Below the pieces are notes generated by a model. That model was not told the origin of the DNA and made no database searches. It was given only the letters and a program-made list of their open reading frames with translations. The position numbers and the translations under genes are program-made. Of a stretch of 64,000 nucleotides of DNA, positions 52,657-61,283 are shown one piece after another; position 1 is the stretch's first letter; each line of letters starts with the position of its first letter. Source of the stretch: Candidatus Thiodiazotropha sp. (ex Codakia rugifera) (lineage in GTDB: Bacteria > Pseudomonadota > Gammaproteobacteria > Chromatiales > Chromatiaceae); the NCBI GenBank assembly GCA_025656675.1, contig JAHXHN010000001.1:124001-188000 (forward strand). Reading direction: 5' to 3'.

Positions 52657-55581
52657 ATGTCTGCCCCATTACTGAAAGAGATCTTGACTGCTGTGGTTGA
52701 GACTGTCACAGACGATACCCCTATACAGAAGGTATTGGCTATCATGGAGCAGTCTCAGATCAGTTGTATCGTTGCGACTGACCAGCAGAATCGACCATTG
52801 GGTATTTTTACTGAGCAGGATGCCATTCGGTTGATGGCCGATGAACACCCGATCAAGGATCTTTGCATGGGCGAGGTCATGAGTTCCCCACCACTGACTG
52901 CGGGGGAGGAGGTTGATTTCCTTGATGCTTATCGGTTGATGACCAGGAAATCCTACCGCCATTTATTGGTCATCGACAAGGCTGGCTGCCTGATCGGTTT
53001 AGTCAGTGAAGCTGACTTCCTCCACCACATGGGTATGGAGTATCTGGTTGAACTGAAGACTGTCGATTCAATCATGTCTCGACAGGTTGTCACCCTGGAA
53101 CCGTCAGCACCTTTGGTAAAGGCCGTCAGTCTCATGGCCCAGCACCACATCAGTTGTATTGTGATCTGCAAAGAGCAATATCCATTAGGCATACTTACCG
53201 AGCGCGATATCGTCCATCTCGCACAGACAATGGATCAAAATGGAAAGGTTACTGTTGAGAAGGTCATGCGCACGCCTGTCATCTCATGTCACCCAGACCT
53301 GCCGATGCAAGAAGCTGCACGAATAATGGAAAAACAGTGTATCAGACGCGTGGCAGTTACAGATGGGGACGGTAAGCTTGCAGGACTTATCACACGTCAT
53401 GATTTGGTTAAAGCGTTGCAGGGACGCTATGTGGAATACTTGCATGAGACCCTGGCCCGTACCAACCGGGATCTAGTGAAAACCCGCAGCAACCTCAAAG
53501 AGGCACAACAGAAAGTATTCCTGCTGAGCCTGATTGAACAGATCGATGACGCCATCTACATCATAGAATCAAAGAGCGGACGCATCCTCGAAATCAATGA
53601 CAGGGCCTGCAGCATGCTCAACTATAGCCGTGATGAGCTCTGCAGCATGATGGTTTGGGAAATCTCTACGGGTATCAGCAATGCCGAAAAATGGAAAGTG
53701 ATACAGGACCGTCTAAAAGCTGAAGGCAGTCTGACATTACGTACTACACACCGTAAGCGCGACGGCACACTTGTCCCTATCGAAGTGAATGCTAAACACC
53801 TGCGTCACGAAATGACCGACTACTCCCTTGCAGTTGCCAGAGATATCACAGAGAGAGACAAGCTGATGACGCGTCAGCGTCTCTATGCGACGCTTTTTGA
53901 AAATACTCGTGAAGGTGTGATGGTAACTGACAAGGAAGGAATCCTCTGTATGGTCAATCGGGCATTTACCGAACTAACGGGCTATTCAGAATCCGAAGTA
54001 CTCGGCATTACACCCAGTATTCTTCAGTCGGGAAAACACGATCATCATTTTTATAGCAAACTGTGGGACAGTCTCACTACTACCGGTCACTGGCAGGGTG
54101 AAATCTGGAACCGTCGTAAAAACGGTGAGATCTTTCCTGAATTACTGAGCATCAGCAGCGTTCATGGAGACCAGGGCGATTTGAGATTCTACGTCGGCGT
54201 CTTCTCAGACATTAGTCAACTCAAACAAACCGAGGCCAAACTTGAGTACCTCGCCCACCATGATCCTCTAACCCACCTGGCCAACCGACGATTGCTCATG
54301 TCCCAGCTTGAATATGGGTTGAAGACAGCCGGTCGAAACCACGAAATGATGGCACTACTGGTTCTTGATCTCGACCGCTTCAAAGATATCAATGACAGTT
54401 ATGGCCATCTGATCGGTGATCATTTGTTGCAACTGGTTGCACAACGATTAAGCAAAAGATTACGTGAAAGCGATCTGGTAACCCGCCTTGGTGGTGATGA
54501 ATTTGCAATACTGATGCAGGGATTGCTCAACCCCGGGGACGCAGCAATCCTTGCCAGCGAGATTATCCAAGCGTTCAATGAACCGTGGCAACTCCCGGAA
54601 GGATTGGAGCTACAAGTTGGTACCAGCATAGGCATCAGCCTCTATCCTGATCATGGAGATAGTCCGGAAACTCTCTTGCAACATGCTGATACTGCCCTCT
54701 ACAAAGCAAAAAATGAGGGGCGCGGGCGTTTCTGCTACTTCTCCGAAGAACTGACCCTGGCAGCGCATCTACGTATCGAGATACATAACAATCTGCGACA
54801 TGCCCTGGCAGAAGAGAAGCTCTCTGTTTTCTATCAGCCTCAACTCGATTTTCATAGTGGCCGGATTATTGGAGCCGAAGCCTTGCTACGCTGGCACACC
54901 CCTGATCACGGCCATATTCCTCCGAGTCAATTCATCCCGGTAGCGGAAGAGACAGGACTGATCAACCAGATTGGTGATTGGGTATTGCACGAAGCATGCA
55001 CTCAGGGTAAAGCCTGGTTGGAGGATGGATTCCCACCGCTCTCCTTGGCAGTCAACCTTTCCGTTCATCAGCTTCGACAGGGTGATTTAGTTGAGAAAAT
55101 TACCCGGATCTTAAAGGAGACCGGTTATCCGGCCGGACAACTCTCATTGGAGGTTACCGAGAGTGCCCTCATGGAGCGGGAAACAGAAGCAGGATCAATT
55201 CTCTACCAACTACGGGAACGGGGACTGCACCTATCCATCGATGACTTTGGTACCGGTTACTCCTCGCTCGCCTATCTACAGCGGCTGCCATTGGATGAAC
55301 TCAAGATCGATAAAAGCTTTGTCGATGAGATTCCCTATAAAAAAGATGATATGGAGATCACCACAACTATCATCTCCATGGCTAAAAATCTTGGTTTGAG
55401 TGTGCTGGCAGAAGGAGTAGAGACCATTGAGCAACACCGTTTTCTACAGCGGCAAGATTGTGACTTTTTCCAGGGCTATCTGTTCAGCCCGGCAGTGTCT
55501 GCTAGTGAGTTCAAACATCTGCTTGAGCGTGAACCTGATGATCCGGCGAGTACAGTAAATCGACGTTGGAACCCCCTCTGA
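52657..55581 (+). CDS. CBS-PAS-GGDEF-EAL cyclic di-GMP protein
   Basis: 974 residues, no membrane segment. Four CBS motifs fill about 1-260 (for example SCIVATDQQNRPLGIFTEQD and RRVAVTDGDGKLAGLITRHD), forming two Bateman modules that usually bind adenine nucleotides. Two PAS domains follow (about 290-400 and 410-525), then GGDEF (GGDEF at 612-616 with an RESD inhibitory site before it) and EAL (AEALLRW at 740-746, DDFGTGYSS, LAEGVET). Both catalytic sites look active. It may tie cyclic di-GMP level to energy state. Confidence 0.93.
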   Translation: MSAPLLKEILTAVVETVTDDTPIQKVLAIMEQSQISCIVATDQQNRPLGIFTEQDAIRLMADEHPIKDLCMGEVMSSPPLTAGEEVDFLDAYRLMTRKSYRHLLVIDKAGCLIGLVSEADFLHHMGMEYLVELKTVDSIMSRQVVTLEPSAPLVKAVSLMAQHHISCIVICKEQYPLGILTERDIVHLAQTMDQNGKVTVEKVMRTPVISCHPDLPMQEAARIMEKQCIRRVAVTDGDGKLAGLITRHDLVKALQGRYVEYLHETLARTNRDLVKTRSNLKEAQQKVFLLSLIEQIDDAIYIIESKSGRILEINDRACSMLNYSRDELCSMMVWEISTGISNAEKWKVIQDRLKAEGSLTLRTTHRKRDGTLVPIEVNAKHLRHEMTDYSLAVARDITERDKLMTRQRLYATLFENTREGVMVTDKEGILCMVNRAFTELTGYSESEVLGITPSILQSGKHDHHFYSKLWDSLTTTGHWQGEIWNRRKNGEIFPELLSISSVHGDQGDLRFYVGVFSDISQLKQTEAKLEYLAHHDPLTHLANRRLLMSQLEYGLKTAGRNHEMMALLVLDLDRFKDINDSYGHLIGDHLLQLVAQRLSKRLRESDLVTRLGGDEFAILMQGLLNPGDAAILASEIIQAFNEPWQLPEGLELQVGTSIGISLYPDHGDSPETLLQHADTALYKAKNEGRGRFCYFSEELTLAAHLRIEIHNNLRHALAEEKLSVFYQPQLDFHSGRIIGAEALLRWHTPDHGHIPPSQFIPVAEETGLINQIGDWVLHEACTQGKAWLEDGFPPLSLAVNLSVHQLRQGDLVEKITRILKETGYPAGQLSLEVTESALMERETEAGSILYQLRERGLHLSIDDFGTGYSSLAYLQRLPLDELKIDKSFVDEIPYKKDDMEITTTIISMAKNLGLSVLAEGVETIEQHRFLQRQDCDFFQGYLFSPAVSASEFKHLLEREPDDPASTVNRRWNPL

Positions 55582-55681
55582 TGGGATGAATTGACAACAT
55601 TTACATCTATGACCTGAATATATGATGAATATTTTACTCAACAACAAGTCCACATACACCGATAGACAACTCAGACAAGGT

Positions 55682-57673
55682 ATGAAGAAACTTCGCTTCA
55701 TTCTCCCCTTGTTTTTGTCAGTGCTCCTCTTTACCAGTCAGCAGGCCACTGCTGGTGTACCTGATGAGCATGATGAGCTGAACAGATTAAAACACCTGAG
55801 TCTGGACGATCTACTCGAAGTGATGGTCACATCAGTCTCCCGTAAAGCACAGACGCTCTCTGATGCGGCCAGCGCCATTTATGTCATTACTCGAGAGGAC
55901 ATACGTCGTTCCGGTATGACCCATATTCCGGAGCTGCTACGCATGGTACCGGGGATACATGTAGCACGAATCGACGCCAGTAAATGGGCCATCAGTGCAC
56001 GCGGATTCAACGGTCGTTATGCCAACAAGCTGCTGGTGCTGATGGATGGACGCAGTCTCTACACACCCCTCTATTCCGGTGTCTATTGGGATGTTCAGGA
56101 TACGGTACTGGAAGATATCGAACGTATCGAAGTTATACGTGGTCCGGGTGCCACTCTATGGGGCTCTAATGCAGTCAACGGCATTATCAACATCATTACA
56201 ACATCGGCACATGAAAGCGAAGGTGGATTGATCTCATTGGCTGGCGGCAATGAAGAGGAGATAACAGGGACGTTGCGTTTCAGTGGCAAAACCACTGCTG
56301 ATAACGCCTATAGGGTTTATGCAAAAGGATTTCAACGCGATAGCGCCATCTTCTTTGATGGGAGCGATGCGGGGGATGACTGGCAAGGAGAGCACCTTGG
56401 TTTCAGAATAGACAGCAAGCCCTCCGAGATAGACCACCTTACTCTGCAGGGTGATCTCTATAACGGTATGGCAGGACAGAACAACTTTACTCCCTTTCCA
56501 CCACCCTCAGGTAGTATCAACAGAGATGAGGCCGACACTTCAGGCGGCAATCTACTGACACGCTGGACCCATCACCTATCTCAGGAAAGCAGTCTGAATT
56601 TACAGTTTTATTACGACAGAACCCATAGAAAAAACACAACGCTGACAGAACATAGAAATACCTACGACCTCGATTTCCAACACGACTTTCTGCTTAACGA
56701 AAGACATGCAATCGTCTGGGGAGCCGGATACCGGTCCACTCGAGATGAAATAGACTCTCCCGAAACATCAGCCCTCAGATTCAACCATCGTAAGAACCGG
56801 GATCGCATCGTCAGTGCCTTTGTACAGGATGACATCACATTGCTGCCAGACCGATTACATATGATTCTGGGGTCAAAATATGAGCATAATGACTATACCG
56901 GCAACGAGTTTCAACCCAGTTTACGAATGATCTGGACACCTGATGACAGTAGTTCTTTTTGGGGCGCTGTCTCACGAGCGGTACGTACACCCTCCAGAAT
57001 TGAAACGGACGTAATCGTCCATGTTGGACCCATCTCAGTATCGGGTAGCGAAGCATTCGATACGGAAAAACTACTGGCCTACGAATTAGGTTATCGTACA
57101 CAAACAACTTCCAAGTTATCACTCGATATAGCTGCTTTCTACAACGAATATGACGACCTATCCACCTTTGAAATGATTGGACCACCCTCCCCCGGCAATA
57201 CTCAAATCGGACTAGATAACCAAATGAGCGGTGAGAGTTATGGTTTGGAACTGGCCGCCAATTGGGCGGTCAGTGCCACATGGACAATCAAGGCTTCACA
57301 TGCCTGGCTCAAGATCAATCTGGAAACCGATAGCAGTAGTAGTGACACCACATCAACCAAGAGTACGGATATCACCCCTGAGCATCAGACACAACTGCGT
57401 TCACAACTTGATCTCCCCTACGACTTGGAGTTCGATACCTCAGTCTACTATGTGGACAGGATCCCCAACTCAGAGATCGAAGGCTATGCCCGCCTCGATA
57501 TGAGACTTGGCTGGAACCCAGACCAAAAAATGGAACTCAGTTTTTCATTACAAAACCTGTTGGATGATGAGCATCCTGAATTTATTGAATTTTCCGGTTT
57601 TTCAGGACCTGTTGGATTGAAGTCCACTCAAGTCGAACGCAGTGCCCTGTTACAGTTGAAGTTGAAATTCTGA
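55682..57673 (+). CDS. TonB-dependent outer membrane receptor
   Basis: 663 residues from the ATG at 55682, which gives a normal signal peptide (MKKLRFILPLFLSVLLFTSQ, then QATA); ATGs at 55622 and 55625 would place a polar leader in front. The plug domain (about 45-165) shows SVSRKAQTLSDAASAIYVIT, PGIHVARIDASKWAISARGF and the GPGATLWGSNAVNGIINIIT ending; a beta barrel follows and ends with aromatic-poor LLQLKLKF. Receptors of this subgroup are often encoded next to YfiR and GGDEF or kinase genes, as here. Substrate unknown. Confidence 0.9.
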   Translation: MKKLRFILPLFLSVLLFTSQQATAGVPDEHDELNRLKHLSLDDLLEVMVTSVSRKAQTLSDAASAIYVITREDIRRSGMTHIPELLRMVPGIHVARIDASKWAISARGFNGRYANKLLVLMDGRSLYTPLYSGVYWDVQDTVLEDIERIEVIRGPGATLWGSNAVNGIINIITTSAHESEGGLISLAGGNEEEITGTLRFSGKTTADNAYRVYAKGFQRDSAIFFDGSDAGDDWQGEHLGFRIDSKPSEIDHLTLQGDLYNGMAGQNNFTPFPPPSGSINRDEADTSGGNLLTRWTHHLSQESSLNLQFYYDRTHRKNTTLTEHRNTYDLDFQHDFLLNERHAIVWGAGYRSTRDEIDSPETSALRFNHRKNRDRIVSAFVQDDITLLPDRLHMILGSKYEHNDYTGNEFQPSLRMIWTPDDSSSFWGAVSRAVRTPSRIETDVIVHVGPISVSGSEAFDTEKLLAYELGYRTQTTSKLSLDIAAFYNEYDDLSTFEMIGPPSPGNTQIGLDNQMSGESYGLELAANWAVSATWTIKASHAWLKINLETDSSSSDTTSTKSTDITPEHQTQLRSQLDLPYDLEFDTSVYYVDRIPNSEIEGYARLDMRLGWNPDQKMELSFSLQNLLDDEHPEFIEFSGFSGPVGLKSTQVERSALLQLKLKF

Positions 57674-57683
57674 GGCCCTATCG

Positions 57684-58277
57684 ATGTCTATCACACAGAT
57701 AGCGAGCCGAGTAAGAATGAGATCTTTTTTCAGGACGCTTACTCTATTCGCTCTGTTGTGCCTTTTGCCATCGGATTACGCTCACTCGGAATCGGCAGCA
57801 GAGCATGAGTTAAAGGCAGTGTTTCTCTACAACTTTGCCAATTACATTACCTGGCCGGAAAGTGCCTTTCAAAACCAGGACAGTCCATTTAATTACTGCC
57901 TGGTTGGGAGAAGCCGAATCAATGACAGTCTCAATGCGGTACTAAAAAACGAGACTATTAAAGGCAGACAACTGCGCCTTCTGGAGTTTCAACATCCAAA
58001 ACAGCTATCTGAGTGTCATATTCTTTTCATCCATCAACTGGATGAAGGATACACGCCCGTTCTGTTCAGACAACTGGCAGCTGAATCGATCCTGACCGTT
58101 GGAGATGATGCAAATTTCATCTCCGCAGGTGGAGCAATCGGCCTGTTACAAAAAGCTCGCAAGATCGACTTGGTTATCAGTATGGATGCGATTGAACTGG
58201 CTCGTCTAAAAGTGAGCTCAAAACTGCTCAGATTGGCAAAACGTGTCAGACCTTCCAGTGAGATGTCTAAAAAATGA
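57684..58277 (+). CDS. YfiR-family periplasmic protein (DUF4154)
   Basis: 197 residues with an N-terminal signal (hydrophobic about 17-31). The family block [20 protein letters not shown] is followed by [51 protein letters not shown]. YfiR in Pseudomonas holds the CHASE8-GGDEF protein YfiN inactive from the periplasm. Here the gene lies ten bases after the TonB receptor and overlaps by four bases a kinase with a CHASE8-like sensor, suggesting that YfiR regulates that kinase. Confidence 0.88.
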   Translation: MSITQIASRVRMRSFFRTLTLFALLCLLPSDYAHSESAAEHELKAVFLYNFANYITWPESAFQNQDSPFNYCLVGRSRINDSLNAVLKNETIKGRQLRLLEFQHPKQLSECHILFIHQLDEGYTPVLFRQLAAESILTVGDDANFISAGGAIGLLQKARKIDLVISMDAIELARLKVSSKLLRLAKRVRPSSEMSKK

Positions 58278-61078
58278 CAGGCATCAATTTTCATCTATGG
58301 CCGATCCGGACAAAGGTTATCGCTATCGCTGTGGCTACCAGTATTGCTGTCCTCAGCCTGGCTTCCATTGCCTTTGTCATTTCAGAACTTGTTGCCAAAC
58401 GCGTCTCTATGGTTGAGTCAGCAACAGCTTTGGCACGGGTACTTGGTGTTGATGCTACAGCCACCCTGGTGTTTCGCGACCCAGCTACTGCCGAGGAGAT
58501 CCTGTATGCGCTCAGTGAAGAGAAGAGTGTTGTTTATGCGGGCATCTTCGATACTGCAGGAACCTTATTTGCTACTTACAAGAGCAACAACAATGATCAC
58601 ACACAGCTATTGGCTCAATTAACAAAACAAACTGATCATTGGGACTCAATCGTAAACACATATGACAAACTGACTCGTTACCGTTTTCATAGCAATCACC
58701 TGGATATCCACCACGAGATCAGATTCAATAACAAGCTTCTCGGTCACATCGATATCAAACAGGATCTGACCAAGTTAAACGCCAGCATGCAACGACAAAT
58801 TGTCATTGCTGGTGTGGTATTGATTATTGCCTTCTTTATCGCCTATTTGTTAGCCGCACATCTGCAACGTCTGATCACGACACCGATCAATGTACTGACT
58901 TCAACCATGCATGATGTTTCGGAAAAGGGTGATTACGCCCTCAGAGCCGAATCCATGAGTGGAGATGAGTTGGGCACATTAACAGAGGGATTCAATACGA
59001 TGTTGGAGCAGATACAGAGCCGTGACCAGGCATTGGCTGTTACCCTTCTCGAATTACAAGACGCCAATGAGGAGGCAGAAGCGGCAAATAGGGCCAAGTC
59101 ACAGTTTCTCGCTACTATGAGCCACGAGATTCGTACACCCATGAATGGTGTACTGGGTATGACAGAACTGCTGCTCAATACCGAATTAAATGAGCGGCAA
59201 CGACGCTTTGCAACGACTGCTCACAGTGCAGGCCGTTCACTACTGACCATCATCAATGATGTCCTGGACTTCTCTAAGTTAGAAGCAGGCAAGGCTGAAC
59301 TGGTTGAAAAGCCCTTTGTCCTGACCGATCTAATAGATGATGTTATCCAGCTACTTGGTGGCCAGGCCAGAGACAAAGGGCTGGAACTTATCAGTTACTG
59401 TCCACCTGCCATACCGGTTCACCTGCAGGGTGATGATCATCGTATTCGGCAGGTTCTGATCAATCTGATCGGTAATGCACTTAAATTCACCCACCAGGGA
59501 GAGGTAATTCTTCGTGTCCTGCCATGGATGAAATCCTCTTCAGAAATCACCCTCAGGTTCGAGGTAGAAGATAGTGGAATTGGTATCTCTCATGAAATGA
59601 AGACACATATTTTCGATGTCTTTTCTCAAGCAGACAGCTCAACCAGCCGCAGATTTGGTGGTACCGGTCTGGGGCTTGCTATCTCAAAACAACTGGCCAA
59701 TCTAATGCATGGAGAGATAGGCCTGGAGTCAGAACCTGATAAGGGCTCCCTATTTTGGTTTACCACCCGTCTCGGTTTGCTGAAAAACGTACATCAGGAT
59801 CAGTCTAAGAGACCTTTTTCGAAACAGCGCATAGAGATATTACTTGTTGAGAGTAATCGACATATCGGCGAAATACTCAGTCAATCACTGAAGGATTTCA
59901 ACCATCATGTAACAGTGACTACTAGCGGCGAGCAGGCTATACAACAACTTCTGCATGCAGCATCGACTAACAATCCCATCAAAATCGTTATTACCGAGAG
60001 GTTCCTCCCCGATATGGACGGCCTCGCACTTGGAAAAAAAATCCGACACATCCCATCATTACACTCACCTGCTTTAATAATGTTGAACTCACAATTACTG
60101 ACACCGAGCGCCAATCCGCTGAAAGACAGTACTATTGATGCATGCCTTGTAAAGCCGGTACGCATGATTGAACTATTCGAAACCATTCAACAGTTAGCAG
60201 GACAACTCCAGCCTAAACCCAGCGATGATCATATTTCAGGTCACAATGAGCTGCATAGCCCAGATGATCTAATACATAATTTAGGAAGAGCTGCGCGTGT
60301 ATTGGTCGCTGAAGATAATCTGATTAACCAAGCAGTCATCAATGAAATGCTGCAACTACTCAACTGTTCGGTCACCCTTGCAGCAAATGGCAAGGAAACA
60401 TTGGAACTGTTGCAACAGGAGTGTTATGACCTGATTTTAATGGACATCCAGATGCCAGAAATGGATGGTTATCAAGCGACTCGTTTAATACGTGAAAATG
60501 AAAAAGAATCTGAGCACATCACAATAATCGCATTAACTGCCAATGTAATAGACGGCGATCAGGACAAATGCATGGAAGCGGGTATGGACGACTACCTGGG
60601 AAAACCACTCAAACAGAGTCAGCTCGAGGGTATACTGAAAAAGTGGCTAATACCTGATGTACCTCAAGTACATACAGAGGGTGCTGTTTATGATGATACC
60701 CGGCATACAGCACCCCCCCCTGTAGTCTCGCCATCAGTCATTCTCAATAAACAGATCATTGAGACAGTTCAGGCTCAGCAACAACCAAACCACCCTGACA
60801 TACTGCCACGCCTTATCACAATCTATTACGAAACTTCTTCTGATCTGATTAATATCATAGAGCAGGCAGTCGAACAAAATGACCCGGAAACATTGAAACG
60901 CGCTGCTCAAGGTCTGGCATCAAACAGTGCTGCAATCGGTGCAGATGAAGTTAAGCAGATTAGCCAGGCATTGGGGCTTCTCGAAGATAAGGGGAGTTTC
61001 GAGAATACAAAAGCGATGATAAGTGATCTGAAATCAGCCTATTCACGTCTAATTAATGAGCTGAAAATCAGCAGCTAG
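58274..61078 (+). CDS. Hybrid histidine kinase with CHASE8-like sensor, degenerate receiver and HPt
   Basis: 934 residues: membrane segment (about 14-38), CHASE8-like periplasmic domain ([40 protein letters not shown]), membrane segment (about 176-196), HAMP (197-250), HisKA with [14 protein letters not shown] (His284), HATPase ([26 protein letters not shown]), receiver 1, receiver 2 (Asp724 in [11 protein letters not shown]) and an HPt-like end. Receiver 1 has Glu575 instead of the phosphorylated aspartate ([11 protein letters not shown]) and Glu-Ser for the acidic pair. The HPt motif has Gln879 instead of histidine ([13 protein letters not shown]). Phosphate therefore can reach only receiver 2 internally. 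Confidence 0.92.
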   Translation: MTGINFHLWPIRTKVIAIAVATSIAVLSLASIAFVISELVAKRVSMVESATALARVLGVDATATLVFRDPATAEEILYALSEEKSVVYAGIFDTAGTLFATYKSNNNDHTQLLAQLTKQTDHWDSIVNTYDKLTRYRFHSNHLDIHHEIRFNNKLLGHIDIKQDLTKLNASMQRQIVIAGVVLIIAFFIAYLLAAHLQRLITTPINVLTSTMHDVSEKGDYALRAESMSGDELGTLTEGFNTMLEQIQSRDQALAVTLLELQDANEEAEAANRAKSQFLATMSHEIRTPMNGVLGMTELLLNTELNERQRRFATTAHSAGRSLLTIINDVLDFSKLEAGKAELVEKPFVLTDLIDDVIQLLGGQARDKGLELISYCPPAIPVHLQGDDHRIRQVLINLIGNALKFTHQGEVILRVLPWMKSSSEITLRFEVEDSGIGISHEMKTHIFDVFSQADSSTSRRFGGTGLGLAISKQLANLMHGEIGLESEPDKGSLFWFTTRLGLLKNVHQDQSKRPFSKQRIEILLVESNRHIGEILSQSLKDFNHHVTVTTSGEQAIQQLLHAASTNNPIKIVITERFLPDMDGLALGKKIRHIPSLHSPALIMLNSQLLTPSANPLKDSTIDACLVKPVRMIELFETIQQLAGQLQPKPSDDHISGHNELHSPDDLIHNLGRAARVLVAEDNLINQAVINEMLQLLNCSVTLAANGKETLELLQQECYDLILMDIQMPEMDGYQATRLIRENEKESEHITIIALTANVIDGDQDKCMEAGMDDYLGKPLKQSQLEGILKKWLIPDVPQVHTEGAVYDDTRHTAPPPVVSPSVILNKQIIETVQAQQQPNHPDILPRLITIYYETSSDLINIIEQAVEQNDPETLKRAAQGLASNSAAIGADEVKQISQALGLLEDKGSFENTKAMISDLKSAYSRLINELKISS

Positions 61079-61212
61079 ACTAACTACAGCTGGAAACATA
61101 TATTTTTTCTGATTACCTATCACAAATCAGCCACCGAAAATCAATGTAAATATTTTTATCGATCACAGGAAATCCTTATTCGCATTGTACTTATTCCTGG
61201 ACACTCAAAAGA

Positions 61213-61242
61213 GTAAAAAAAAAGCCGGCGATAACGCCGGCT
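61213..61242 (-). terminator. Intrinsic terminator of the RND transporter gene
   Basis: AGCCGGCG and CGCCGGCT form a perfect 8-bp stem with loop TTAT (61223-61242); on the minus strand a run of nine T follows (61215-61223 region). Classic rho-independent terminator, about 40 bases after the stop codon. On the plus strand it has no T-run but could also end the kinase transcript partly. Confidence 0.9.
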
Positions 61243-61283
61243 CGAGTCTTTACTGAATCTAAGATCCAGCTCAGTTCACTTTT

